Source: FEN-1219 sp036563665 (GTDB lineage Bacteria > Pseudomonadota > Gammaproteobacteria > Steroidobacterales > Rariloculaceae). From it: 64,000 bases of DNA. The first letter of the stretch is position 1, and every line of letters begins with the position of its first letter. Under the pieces are notes generated by a model. That model made no database searches, was not told the DNA's origin, and saw nothing but the letters and a program-made list of their open reading frames with translations. The position numbers were made by a program, and so were the translations under genes. This document shows, piece after piece, positions 1 through 8,177 of this stretch. The stretch is taken from the NCBI GenBank assembly GCA_036563665.1, contig DATCLY010000043.1, forward strand, positions 16,072 through 80,071, read 5' to 3'.

Positions 1-1
1 C

Positions 2-349
2 GGCCCCGCCATCCGCGACGAGGAGATCCTGGCGGGCGTCGAGGACATGCAGATCCAATTCGGCGTGGACACCGATATCGCCGGAGCGGTGAACCGCGGC
101 GTGATCGACCGGTACGTGGATCCGGACGATCCCATCCTCGACCGGTCGCACCCGTCGTACATGGAGGATGCCGAGATCCTCGCCGTCCGCATCTGGCTGC
201 GCATTCGTTCGGACCGCCCCGAAACCGGCTACACGGACACGGCGACCTACAGCTACGCCGGGCAGAACGTGGGCCCGTTCAACGACGGCTTCCGGCGCCT
301 CGTCGTGTCGAAAACGATCTACCTGCGGAACGCCCGTCCGCCCATGTAG
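2..349 (+). CDS. pilW: PilW-type minor pilin, C-terminal part (5' end outside window)
   Basis: The frame is open from the window edge to a TAG at 347-349, so only the last 115 codons are present. The visible part contains ILAGVEDMQIQFGVDTD, which resembles the segment conserved in PilW proteins, and it ends in a hydrophilic tail (LRNARPPM). PilW is a minor pilin thought to sit in the initiation complex at the tip of type IV pili. The N-terminal prepilin peptide cannot be seen. The assignment rests on this motif and on the order pilW-pilX-pilY1-pilE, which matches the Pseudomonas fimU-pilVWXY1Y2E cluster. The gene probably shares an mRNA with pilX, 14 bases downstream. Confidence 0.8.
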   Translation, partial: GPAIRDEEILAGVEDMQIQFGVDTDIAGAVNRGVIDRYVDPDDPILDRSHPSYMEDAEILAVRIWLRIRSDRPETGYTDTATYSYAGQNVGPFNDGFRRLVVSKTIYLRNARPPM

Positions 350-363
350 AGGAGTCGAGATCC

Positions 364-819
364 ATGCGACGACATCCCCGCGGCACCCCGCACGGACAGC
401 TTCGGCGACAGACCGGCGCCACGCTGGTCGTCGGGCTCGTCCTGCTGCTCGTGCTCACGGTCCTCGGCGTCTCCGGCATGAACATGGCGACGCTCGAGAT
501 CACGATGGCGAGCAATACCCAGTTCCAGCAGGACGCGTTCCAGGCCGCCGAGACCGGCATCGACGTGCCGATCGCGCAGCGCAACTTCACGACGTTCGAA
601 TCGAGGACGAACGAGGGCACCGTCGGCGACGGCTCCTACGAGTCGGAGACCGTGTTCGTGGACACCACGCCCGTGCCCGACATCGCGTTCAGCATGGGCA
701 CGAGCACCGGAAGCGTCCAAGCGTTTCATTTCAACGTTCGTTCCGTGGGAACGGGACCGCGGAATGCGGTTTCCACTCACGTGCAGAGCTTTTACATCGT
801 CGGCCCGGGCGGCCCCTGA
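364..819 (+). CDS. pilX: PilX-type minor pilin / pilus assembly protein
   Basis: The product is 151 aa. After a basic N-terminus it has the PilX-family start: a Gly-Ala-Thr-Leu stretch, a hydrophobic helix (VVGLVLLLVLTVLGVSGMNM) and then the QDAFQAAETGI segment typical of PilX. Minor pilins of this family lack the Glu5 of major pilins and help prime pilus assembly together with PilY1. An AGGAG-like ribosome site lies just upstream (gaggagtcgag before the ATG). At 151 residues it is somewhat short for the family. It lies between pilW and a small unknown secreted protein, all in the same direction with 14-22 base gaps. Confidence 0.85.
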   Translation: MRRHPRGTPHGQLRRQTGATLVVGLVLLLVLTVLGVSGMNMATLEITMASNTQFQQDAFQAAETGIDVPIAQRNFTTFESRTNEGTVGDGSYESETVFVDTTPVPDIAFSMGTSTGSVQAFHFNVRSVGTGPRNAVSTHVQSFYIVGPGGP

Positions 820-841
820 TCGTAGCTGTGGAGAGGCAAAG

Positions 842-1204
842 ATGAGACGAATGACGCTGGCTGTGGCCGCCGCGTTGCTGTGCGGCGAAGTCTGGGCAGC
901 ACGCACGCTCGAGCCGATCGAAGGGGCCCACGAGGTGCGCCTGACCGATATCGTCCTGCCGCCGGGCCCGGTGGGCTCGCTCATCGTGAGGCCGTGCCCG
1001 GAATGCGATCCCGTGTCGCTCCTGGTGGACGGCAACACGACGTACTCGCTGGCCGGGCAACCGCCCATCGCGCTGGCCGACTTCACGGTCATCGCGCAGC
1101 AGCTCCTGGCGTTGGAGAGCGAAGAAACGAGCTCGAGCGTGGGGGTGTTCTACTTGCCCGGCTCGATGCGGGCGACTCGGATCGTGCTGTACCCGGCGCG
1201 ATAG
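842..1204 (+). CDS. Small secreted protein of unknown function inside the pil operon
   Basis: The product is 120 aa. The ATG at 842 was chosen over an in-frame ATG at 764 because it follows a GAGAGG ribosome site, avoids overlap with pilX, and begins a clear signal peptide (basic MRRM, hydrophobic LAVAAALLCGEVWA, probable cleavage near residue 19). The mature part is about 100 residues and mostly beta-like by eye. It has one CPEC motif near residue 51 that could form a disulfide or bind metal. I recognise no family. Its position between pilX and pilY1, replacing no known pil gene, suggests a periplasmic or pilus-associated role; that is inference only. Confidence 0.7.
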   Translation: MRRMTLAVAAALLCGEVWAARTLEPIEGAHEVRLTDIVLPPGPVGSLIVRPCPECDPVSLLVDGNTTYSLAGQPPIALADFTVIAQQLLALESEETSSSVGVFYLPGSMRATRIVLYPAR

Positions 1205-1249
1205 TCGACGTCGCCGGGAGCGCAACGGACTGCTATCGAGGAATTCCCT

Positions 1250-4200
1250 ATGGAACGCATGACTGCCAAAGTAGCGTCACTGGCCTTGGGCTGCCTCTGG
1301 TCGACGGTGGCGATGCTGCCGGCCGTCGCGGAGGACATCGAGCTGTTCGTCGGCACGACGAACTTCTCGAACTCGGCGCGACCGAACGTCCTGCTGATCC
1401 TGGACGACTCGATCAGCATGGACGCCACCCTGATCACGCAGAACAACTACGATCCGACCAAGACCTACAGCGGTCCGTGCAGCAAGGACTACGTGTACTG
1501 GGCTTCCGGGAGCAGCACGACGCCGCCTTCCTGCGGCAGCAGCAACCGGTTCCGCCTTTCGGACTTGAAGTGCAAGGCCGCGCTCGACGCCTTTGCGGCG
1601 CCCGGCGGCGGACTCTACCGCGACATGCTCGCGAGCTACGACAGCGGCACGCAAAAGAGGTGGGAAAGCCTCGCGTCGGGCCGGCCGGTGGAATGCAAGG
1701 CCGACTGGGGGATCCACGGCGAAACCACGGGCAGCAGCGCCGTCTATCCCCGTAACGGCAACACCAGCGCGCTATGGACGTCCGGCACCACCAATCGGAT
1801 AACGTGGGGCCAGAATCCGACCAACACGCACTACTGGATCTACCACGGCAACTGGCTGAACTGGTATTACAGCCCCGGCACGACGGCGACCCGGCTGCAG
1901 GTCGTGAAGGACGTGGCCAACAGCCTGGTGGCTTCGATCGACGGCATCAACGTCGGTCTCATGCATTTCAGTCAGACGTCGTCGTCGGGGCCGCACGGCG
2001 GGCGCGTCGCGTACGCGATGGAGGACGTGACGACCGCCCGTTCCGGCATGCAGTCCGCCATCAACGCCTTGACGGCCAGCAAGTGGACGCCGCTGTCCGA
2101 GACGCTGTACGAAGCGGCGCTGTACATGCTGGGCAGGCCCGTCGATCACGGCCTCGCCAACCCGAAGAGCGTGCCCGAGTCGCATTCCGGCGGAACGGCG
2201 CCCGTCTATAACTCGCCCATCGACTACTCCTGTCAGAAGAACTACATCGTGCTGCTCACCGACGGCGCGCCCACGGGAGACGACGACTCCGACAGCGACA
2301 TACTCGCGCTGACGGACGCGGAAGGCACGGACTTCCGCAGCCTGGCGAACATCCCGAGCGGCGGCGTGTGCGATGCCGAGAGCTACGCGGGCATCGACCT
2401 GAGCCCGGAACCGGAGGGCGGCGACTGCCTCGACGACCTGGCCGAGTTCATGTTCAAGGGCGACATGTCGCCGCTGCCCGGCAAGCAGAACGTCGTGACG
2501 CACGTCGTCGGCTTCGCCCTGGAGGACCGTAACGGTCAGGTCGTGAGGCTGCCGGTGCTGCTCGATACGGCGCAGCGCGGCGGCGGCAAGTACTACGAGG
2601 CCGTCGACAGCGCCTCGCTGTTCACGACCTTGACCGGCATCGTCACGGAGATCCTGCAGACGCAGTCGACCTTCACCTCGCCTGCCGTGTCGGTGAACAG
2701 CTTCAACCGCACGCAGAACCTCAACGACCTCTACATCACGCTGTTCGAGCCGTCCGGCACGGAGCACTGGCCCGGCAACCTCAAGAAGTTCCGCCTGCGT
2801 CCGTCCGATGCGGCCATCGTCGACGCGACCGGAAAGCCGGCGGTCGACCCGGCGACGGGCTTCTTCATCGCCGACTCCCAGAGCCTCTGGGCCGACACCC
2901 CGGACGGACAGGACATCAAGGACGCCGGCGCGGCCCACAGGATCCCGGCCGCGCGCAAGGTGTACACCCATCTGGTCGGCACCGACCTCACGGCCGACGA
3001 GAATCGAGTCTCCCTCGACAACATGGACCTCGACGACGGGCTGTTGAACACCGGCGATCCCGACCAGCCGACGCGCGAGCAGGTAATCAACTTCATCAAC
3101 GGCCTCGATGCGTCGGACATCGACAACGACGGCGACGTGACGGAGCGGCGCAATCAGATGGGAGATCCGCTGCACTCGCAGCCTGCGTCCGTCGTCTACG
3201 GACCCACCGTCGACGATGCGATCATCTTCGTCGCCACCAACGACGGCTTCCTGCATGCGATCAATGCCCAGGACGGCGTCGAGCGTTGGGCGTTCCTGCC
3301 GCCGGAGTTCCTCAAGCAGCAGGTGAACCTGTTCCTCGACCAGACCACGCCCATCAAGACGTACGGCATCGACGGCAACGTTCGCGTGCAGGTGCTGGGC
3401 AACAACGACGGCGTGATAGACCCGGACGCCGGCGAACGGGTGTTGCTGTTCTTCGGCATGCGGCGCGGCGAGCACGTCTACTACGGCCTCGACGTCACGA
3501 ACCCCGATGCGCCGCAATTCCTGTGGCGGCATGACGAGTCGACGCTCCCCGGCCTCGGGCAGACCTGGTCTTCGCCGGCCCCCACTCGGATCGAAGTGGA
3601 CGGCTCGGGCCAGAACGAGCACCACCTGGTGGTGGTGCTCGGCGGCGGTTACGAGCCGGACCAGGACAACTCGGCGGCCAGCACGGACACCGTTGGCAAC
3701 TCGATCTACATCGTCGACTCCATCAACGGCACGCTGCTCTGGCACGGCAGCAAGGACGGCCGCGATGCCGATTTCGACCAGAGCGGCAAGAGCATGGACT
3801 ACTCCATTCCCGCCGACGTCAAGGTCGTGGACTTCGACGGCGACGGCTATGCCGACCGGATGTACGCGGCCGACATGGGCGGCCAGATCTGGCGCTTCGA
3901 CGTCTACAACGGCCAGTCGGCGGCCAACCTCGTCACCGGCGGCGTCATCGCCCAGCTCGGCGCCGCCCCCGCGGCCTCGCCGGCGCTCGCCGACGTGCGG
4001 CGCTTCTACTATTCGCCCGACGTCGCGCTCGTGAGCACCTCGGACGTCCGTTTCATCCACATCGGCATCGGCTCCGGGCACAGGCCTCACCCCCTGAGCA
4101 AGGAGAATGCCGACCGGTTCTACGCGCTGCGCGACTTCAACGCCCTACGCAAGCTCACGCAGACGGAGTACAACGCGATCACGCCCATCACGGAAGATGA

Positions 4201-4681
4201 TCTCGACATCATCACCGGTGTCAACACGACCGTGGCGAACAACTCGGCCGGGTGGATGCTCCAGCTCGACGCCGCGGCCGGCGAGAAGGTGCTCGCCGAA
4301 GCCAGGACGTTCAACAACCAGGTGTTCTTCACGACGTTCACTCCGAGCGCGGGTCCCGGCGCAGACCCCTGCGCGCCCACGCTCGGCACGAGCCGCCTGT
4401 ACGTCGTGAGCCTGTTCGACGCCGCCCCGGTCACGAACCTCGATGGCTCGGTCGATGATTCGAACCTGACCGAAACCGACCGGTACGTCGAGTTCGGCGG
4501 CTCGATCGCGGCCGAGGTCGTGTTCCTGTTCCCGTCGCCGGAGGATCCGCAGAACTGCACGGGCAGCGAATGCACTCCGCCGCCCGTGGCCTGCGTCGAC
4601 CTGTTCTGCATGCCGACGGGCTTCGCGAACAACCCCGTGCGCACGTTCTGGCGTCAGGAGAGCGTCGACAGTTTCGACTGA
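1250..4681 (+). CDS. pilY1: PilY1, type IV pilus tip adhesin / assembly factor
   Basis: The product is 1143 aa with a signal peptide ending near residue 27 (AVA-ED). A von Willebrand A-like domain follows: its DxSxS metal motif is DDSIS at about residues 52-56, and the TDGAPTGDD segment lies near residue 335. The C-terminal half is the PilC/PilY1 beta-propeller, starting around GDPLHSQPASVVYG. It carries Asp-rich calcium loops, DIDNDGDVTE near 623 and DFDGDGYADRMY near 863. PilY1 is exported, sits at the pilus tip with the minor pilins, antagonises retraction in a calcium-dependent way and takes part in adhesion and surface sensing. A GAGGAA ribosome site precedes the ATG. Length is usual for the family. 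Confidence 0.95.
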   Translation: MERMTAKVASLALGCLWSTVAMLPAVAEDIELFVGTTNFSNSARPNVLLILDDSISMDATLITQNNYDPTKTYSGPCSKDYVYWASGSSTTPPSCGSSNRFRLSDLKCKAALDAFAAPGGGLYRDMLASYDSGTQKRWESLASGRPVECKADWGIHGETTGSSAVYPRNGNTSALWTSGTTNRITWGQNPTNTHYWIYHGNWLNWYYSPGTTATRLQVVKDVANSLVASIDGINVGLMHFSQTSSSGPHGGRVAYAMEDVTTARSGMQSAINALTASKWTPLSETLYEAALYMLGRPVDHGLANPKSVPESHSGGTAPVYNSPIDYSCQKNYIVLLTDGAPTGDDDSDSDILALTDAEGTDFRSLANIPSGGVCDAESYAGIDLSPEPEGGDCLDDLAEFMFKGDMSPLPGKQNVVTHVVGFALEDRNGQVVRLPVLLDTAQRGGGKYYEAVDSASLFTTLTGIVTEILQTQSTFTSPAVSVNSFNRTQNLNDLYITLFEPSGTEHWPGNLKKFRLRPSDAAIVDATGKPAVDPATGFFIADSQSLWADTPDGQDIKDAGAAHRIPAARKVYTHLVGTDLTADENRVSLDNMDLDDGLLNTGDPDQPTREQVINFINGLDASDIDNDGDVTERRNQMGDPLHSQPASVVYGPTVDDAIIFVATNDGFLHAINAQDGVERWAFLPPEFLKQQVNLFLDQTTPIKTYGIDGNVRVQVLGNNDGVIDPDAGERVLLFFGMRRGEHVYYGLDVTNPDAPQFLWRHDESTLPGLGQTWSSPAPTRIEVDGSGQNEHHLVVVLGGGYEPDQDNSAASTDTVGNSIYIVDSINGTLLWHGSKDGRDADFDQSGKSMDYSIPADVKVVDFDGDGYADRMYAADMGGQIWRFDVYNGQSAANLVTGGVIAQLGAAPAASPALADVRRFYYSPDVALVSTSDVRFIHIGIGSGHRPHPLSKENADRFYALRDFNALRKLTQTEYNAITPITEDDLDIITGVNTTVANNSAGWMLQLDAAAGEKVLAEARTFNNQVFFTTFTPSAGPGADPCAPTLGTSRLYVVSLFDAAPVTNLDGSVDDSNLTETDRYVEFGGSIAAEVVFLFPSPEDPQNCTGSECTPPPVACVDLFCMPTGFANNPVRTFWRQESVDSFD

Positions 4682-4711
4682 TGACGCTCGACGACCAAGG
4701 AAATGCCTGAG

Positions 4712-5152
4712 ATGGTGGTCAGTATGGATATTGCCAACGTCTTCCGCGGCAACCGCCGCCGCATGGCAGGCGTCACGCTGCTCGAGCTCATGATCGTGGT
4801 GGTGGTGGTTTCGCTGCTCGCCACGATCGCCATCCCGAGTTACCGCCAGTACGCCATTCGCGCGCAGCGAACGGAGGCGAAGTCGGCGCTGCTCCAGCTC
4901 GCGGCCAATCAGGAGCGCTACTACACGAGCAACGGCAACACGTTCGTGAACGACCTGGCGCGCATCAACATGCCGGCGACGACGGAGGGCAACCGGTACG
5001 CCCTGGCAGTCACCCATGCGGACACCACGTCGTTCACCGCGACGGCCACGGCCATCAACGGAATGACGGACGACGACGAATGTCAGGTGTTCCAGATCGA
5101 TTCCGAGGGACGGCGCTCCGCCTCACCGGATCCGCGCGGCACCTGCTGGTAG
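4712..5152 (+). CDS. pilE: PilE-like type IV (minor) pilin
   Basis: The product is 146 aa from the ATG at 4712. ATGs at 4703 and 4724 are in the same frame, but 4712 is best spaced from the AAGGA at 4697-4701. The prepilin peptidase site is MAG-VTLLE, with Gly20 at the cut and Glu25 as the conserved Glu5 of the mature protein, followed by a hydrophobic helix to about residue 43. Two cysteines near the C-terminus (DDDEC and GTCW) would close the D-region disulfide. It is the last gene of the pil block, 30 bases after pilY1, the place of pilE in Pseudomonas. Whether it is a core minor pilin or a more abundant subunit cannot be told here. Confidence 0.9.
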   Translation: MVVSMDIANVFRGNRRRMAGVTLLELMIVVVVVSLLATIAIPSYRQYAIRAQRTEAKSALLQLAANQERYYTSNGNTFVNDLARINMPATTEGNRYALAVTHADTTSFTATATAINGMTDDDECQVFQIDSEGRRSASPDPRGTCW

Positions 5153-5156
5153 CCCG

Positions 5157-5196
5157 GGGCCCGTTCCGCGCCGGCCGCGCGGGATCCGGCGGGCCT
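5157..5196 (+). terminator. GC-rich hairpin after pilE, possible transcription end
   Basis: An inner stem CCGCGC/GCGCGG (about 5166-5171 with 5177-5182) sits inside an outer GCCCG/CGGGC pair. There is no run of T after it, so factor-independent termination is doubtful. It is the only candidate between pilE and aroK. Confidence 0.25.
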
Positions 5197-5278
5197 CCAC
5201 TCCGCTGAGCTGACGGCGCGCGGCTTCCACGCCCCGAGGGCACGGCCGGCGAGCGCCCGGGCGGCAGCCCGCGCCGTG

Positions 5279-5284
5279 TACACT
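5279..5284 (+). promoter_or_regulatory. Candidate -10 element (TACACT) for aroK
   Basis: TACACT matches the sigma70 -10 consensus TATAAT at four of six bases. It is followed by a GC-rich discriminator and ends only seven bases before the aroK ATG, so transcription would start at or next to the start codon. No -35 box is recognisable. Confidence 0.35.
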
Positions 5285-5291
5285 GCGCGCC

Positions 5292-5834
5292 ATGCTCACC
5301 CGGCGCGACAACGTCTATCTCGTGGGCCCCATGGGCTCCGGCAAGACCGCGGTCGGCCGAGAGCTCGCGCGGCTCCTCGGCAAGCGGTTCTGCGACAGCG
5401 ACGCGGAGATCGAGCGCCGCACCGGGGTGGACATCCCGTTCATCTTCGAGAAGGAAGGCGAGCCCGGCTTCCGGGAGCGGGAGCGCGAGGTGATCGCCGA
5501 CCTCTGCGCGCTGACCGGGATCGTGCTCGCCACGGGGGGCGGCGCGGTGCTCCATCCGGACAACCGCCAACGGCTCGTCGCGAACGGGGTCGTCGTGTAC
5601 CTGCGGGCCACCGTGGACGAGCAGCTCAAGCGCACGCGCCGCGCCAGGAACCGCCCGCTGCTCGCGACCGAGAACCCGCGCGCCGTGCTGGAACGCCTCA
5701 TGGCGATCCGCGGCCCGCTCTACGAGGAGATCGCCGATCTCACGGTGGACACCACCGGCCGGCAGGTCAGGAACGTGGCCGCCACCGTCCGCAAGCTGCT
5801 CGACGAGCATCGCGCCGCTCCGTTGCAAAGTTAG
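5292..5834 (+). CDS. aroK: Shikimate kinase (EC 2.7.1.71)
   Basis: The product is 180 aa and phosphorylates shikimate with ATP in the chorismate pathway in the cytoplasm. The Walker A loop GPMGSGKT lies at residues 12-19. Further family marks are the DSD motif (CDSDAEIERRTG, shikimate and metal binding), the FREREREV segment, the ATGGGAVL loop and the lid arginines near RRARNRPLL. Length is normal. aroB follows after 24 bases, as in most gammaproteobacteria, and dgt overlaps aroB, so the three probably form an operon. No Shine-Dalgarno sequence is visible, and a -10-like element ends seven bases upstream, so the mRNA could be leaderless. Confidence 0.95.
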   Translation: MLTRRDNVYLVGPMGSGKTAVGRELARLLGKRFCDSDAEIERRTGVDIPFIFEKEGEPGFREREREVIADLCALTGIVLATGGGAVLHPDNRQRLVANGVVVYLRATVDEQLKRTRRARNRPLLATENPRAVLERLMAIRGPLYEEIADLTVDTTGRQVRNVAATVRKLLDEHRAAPLQS

Positions 5835-5858
5835 AGCGCCCCTGCGAACCTTCGCCGC

Positions 5859-6935
5859 GTGGACACGGTCGACGTTCGCCTCGGAGAGCGCAGCTACACC
5901 ATCCGCATCGGCCCGGGGCTGCTGCGGGACGCCGCCGTGCTCGGCGACGCCGTGCGGGCCCGCCAGGTGCTCGTGGTCAGCAACGACGTCGTCGCTCCCC
6001 TCTATCTCGGCCTCGTCGAGCGCGCCCTGGCGGGCCGCGAGCTCCGCACGCTGATCCTGCCGGACGGCGAGCAGCACAAGACGCTCGCCACCTTCGAGCG
6101 CATCGTCGACGAGCTGATCGACGCCCGCTTCCACCGCGACGCCTGTCTCGTGGCCCTGGGCGGCGGCGTGGTGGGCGACGTGACCGGCTTCGCGGCCGCC
6201 TGCTTCCAGCGCGGGGTGGACTTCGTGCAGGTGCCGACCACGCTCCTCGCGCAGGTCGATTCCTCCGTCGGCGGCAAGACGGCGGTCAATCACCCGCGGG
6301 CGAAAAACATGATCGGCGCGTTCCACCAGCCCGTGGCCGTGATCGCGGACACCGACGTGCTGCGCACGCTGCCGGCGCGCGAGCTCGCGGCGGGCCTCGC
6401 GGAGGTGGTGAAGTACGGCCTGATCCTCGACGAGAAGCTGTTCGCCTGGCTCGAGGAGCGCGTCGACGACCTCCGGGCCCTCGACGGGCAGGCTCTCACC
6501 TTCGCCGTGCGGCGCAGCTGCGAGATCAAGGCGGAGGTGGTGGGCGGCGACGAGCGCGAGCACGGCCGGCGCGCGCTGCTCAATCTCGGCCACACGTTCG
6601 GCCACGCGCTCGAGGCGCTCGGCGACTACCGGCGCTGGCTGCACGGCGAGGCCGTGGCGATCGGCCTCTCGCTCGCGGGCCGCACGTCGGCCGCGCTCGG
6701 CTGGCTCGGCGAGGGCGACTGCGAGCGGATCGAGGCCCTGCTCGAGCGCTGCGGGTTGCCGGTCCGCGCGAGCGGCATCGACCCGGACGCGCTGCTCGAG
6801 CGGATGTCGCTCGACAAGAAGGCCCGCCAGGGCGGGCTCAAGATGGTGCTCCTCGAACGGATCGGGCGGGCCGTGGTGACGGATGCGCCGCCCCGCGAGC
6901 TGCTCGCGCGGGTGGCGGAGGAGAGGCTCCGCTGA
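5859..6935 (+). CDS. aroB: 3-dehydroquinate synthase (EC 4.2.3.4)
   Basis: The product is 358 aa from a GTG start. The enzyme converts DAHP to 3-dehydroquinate using NAD and a divalent metal, the second step of the shikimate pathway. The NAD/substrate core GGGVVGDVTGF lies near residue 102, followed by QVPTTLLAQVDSSVGGKT and NHPRAKNMIG. Metal ligands are expected in EVVKYG and in the NLGHTFGHALE motif near 243. Length is normal. It is 24 bases after aroK, and its TGA overlaps the likely CTG start of the dNTPase downstream. Products feed the tryptophan operon located 14 kb further on. Confidence 0.95.
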   Translation: MDTVDVRLGERSYTIRIGPGLLRDAAVLGDAVRARQVLVVSNDVVAPLYLGLVERALAGRELRTLILPDGEQHKTLATFERIVDELIDARFHRDACLVALGGGVVGDVTGFAAACFQRGVDFVQVPTTLLAQVDSSVGGKTAVNHPRAKNMIGAFHQPVAVIADTDVLRTLPARELAAGLAEVVKYGLILDEKLFAWLEERVDDLRALDGQALTFAVRRSCEIKAEVVGGDEREHGRRALLNLGHTFGHALEALGDYRRWLHGEAVAIGLSLAGRTSAALGWLGEGDCERIEALLERCGLPVRASGIDPDALLERMSLDKKARQGGLKMVLLERIGRAVVTDAPPRELLARVAEERLR

Positions 6936-8083
6936 CGCTCGCGCTCGCAGAGCTTGCGCCTTACGCCGCGCGCAGCGAGACGAGCCGCGGCCGGCGGTAC
7001 CCCGAGGAGCCGCCGGCGTACCGCACCGAGTTCCAGCGCGACCGCGACCGCATCATCCATTCCACGGCCTTCCGGCGCCTGCTCTACAAGACGCAGGTGT
7101 TCGTCAACCACGAAGGCGACCTCTACCGCACGCGCCTCACCCACTCCCTGGAAGTCGCGCAGATCGCGCGCACCGTGGCGCGGGCGCTCAGGCTCAACGA
7201 GGACCTGGTCGAGGCGATCAGCCTCGCCCACGACCTGGGCCACACCCCGTTCGGCCACGCGGGCCAGGACGCTCTGAACGAGTGCATGCGCGACTTCGGC
7301 GGGTTCGAGCACAACCTGCAGTCGCTGCGCGTGGTGGACGAGCTCGAGGAGCGCTACGCCGCCTTCCCCGGCCTCAACCTCACGTTCGAGACCCGCGAGG
7401 GGATCCTCAAGCATTGCTCGCTCAAGAACGCCCGCGAGCTCGGCGACGTGGGCCTGCGCTTCATCGAGCGGCGCCAGCCGGGGCTCGAGGCGCAGATCGC
7501 CAACATCGCGGACGAGATCGCCTACAACAACCACGACGTGGACGACGGCCTGCGCGCCGGCCTCATCACGCTCGAGCAGCTCGCCGAGATCCCGTTCTTC
7601 GCGGAGCAGCTGGCGCGGGTGGAGAAGCTCTACCCGGGCATCGATCCGCAGCTCAAGGGCCGCGAGGTGGTGCGGCGCATGATCGACGCGCTCGTCACGG
7701 ACCTCTACCACGCGAGCGCGCGCGCCATCGAGGCCGCGGCGCCGGCCGACATCGACGCGGTGCGCGCGCAGCCCGCGCCGCTCATCCGCTTCAGCGAGGA
7801 GTACCTGGACGCGCAGCGGACGCTCAAGCGCTTCCTGCACGAGCGGCTCTACAAGCACCCGCACGTGCGCGAGATGACGGAGCGTGCGCACGTGACGATC
7901 CGGGAGCTGTTCGACGCGTTCCTCGCCGACTACGACCGCATGCCCCCGAGCCACGCGGCGCGGGCACGCGAGCGGGAGCGCGAGCTCGGCACGGCCGGCG
8001 CGGCGCGCGTGGTCGCCGACTACATCGCCGGCATGACCGACCGCTTCGCCCTGCAAACCCACGCGGCCCTTCACGGCGCGTAG
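6932..8083 (+). CDS. dgt: dGTPase-like deoxynucleotide triphosphohydrolase (HD domain)
   Basis: The product is 383 aa in the dGTPase-like class that splits dNTPs to deoxynucleoside and triphosphate. HD-domain ligands are visible in RLTHSLEVAQIAR, in AHDLGHTPFGHAGQDALN near residue 100 and in IANIADEIAYNNHDVDDG. Family homology begins at LAPYAARSETSRGRRYPE. No ATG, GTG or TTG in this frame precedes that point without a long implausible extension into aroB. The best start is the CTG at 6932, whose TG is part of aroB's stop (CTGA), giving MTLALAELAPYAAR. The start is inferred; the gene is certain. It ends just before a REP palindrome. Confidence 0.88.
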   Translation: MTLALAELAPYAARSETSRGRRYPEEPPAYRTEFQRDRDRIIHSTAFRRLLYKTQVFVNHEGDLYRTRLTHSLEVAQIARTVARALRLNEDLVEAISLAHDLGHTPFGHAGQDALNECMRDFGGFEHNLQSLRVVDELEERYAAFPGLNLTFETREGILKHCSLKNARELGDVGLRFIERRQPGLEAQIANIADEIAYNNHDVDDGLRAGLITLEQLAEIPFFAEQLARVEKLYPGIDPQLKGREVVRRMIDALVTDLYHASARAIEAAAPADIDAVRAQPAPLIRFSEEYLDAQRTLKRFLHERLYKHPHVREMTERAHVTIRELFDAFLADYDRMPPSHAARARERERELGTAGAARVVADYIAGMTDRFALQTHAALHGA

Positions 8084-8085
8084 GA

Positions 8086-8155
8086 ATCGCGGCTGGAAAG
8101 CCGCTCCCACAGGCTTCGTTCGACGCCCGGGCGGGAGCGGCTTTCCAGCCGCGAT
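8086..8155. repeat. REP-like palindrome, complete copy
   Basis: A perfect 23-base inverted repeat (8086-8108 with 8133-8155) flanks a 24-base loop. The arm core is GCGGCTGGAAAGCCGC. The left half is repeated at 50625-50666 with a few mismatches, and the right half at 46023-46047. It closely resembles the GGAGCGGCTTCAGCCGC-type REP elements of Xanthomonas, Lysobacter and Pseudomonas. It could stop transcription leaving dgt. Confidence 0.85.
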
Positions 8156-8165
8156 CTTCTCTCTC

Positions 8166-8171
8166 TAGAAT
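8166..8171 (+). promoter_or_regulatory. Candidate -10 element (TAGAAT) for pyrF
   Basis: TAGAAT matches the -10 consensus at five of six bases. It ends six bases before the GTG at 8178, so the predicted transcript would begin at the start codon. A weak -35 (TTTCCA) would lie in the right arm of the REP palindrome. Confidence 0.4.
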
Positions 8172-8177
8172 GCGCTG

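Noticed and set aside
1772..4090. 772-codon open frame antisense to pilY1
   Set aside because: Arg/Val/Asp-rich composition typical of antisense frames in GC-rich genes; no recognisable motif, and pilY1 is certain.
6626..8110. 494-codon frame antisense to dgt
   Set aside because: Low-complexity Val/Glu/Arg translation; the HD-domain dNTPase on the plus strand is unmistakable.
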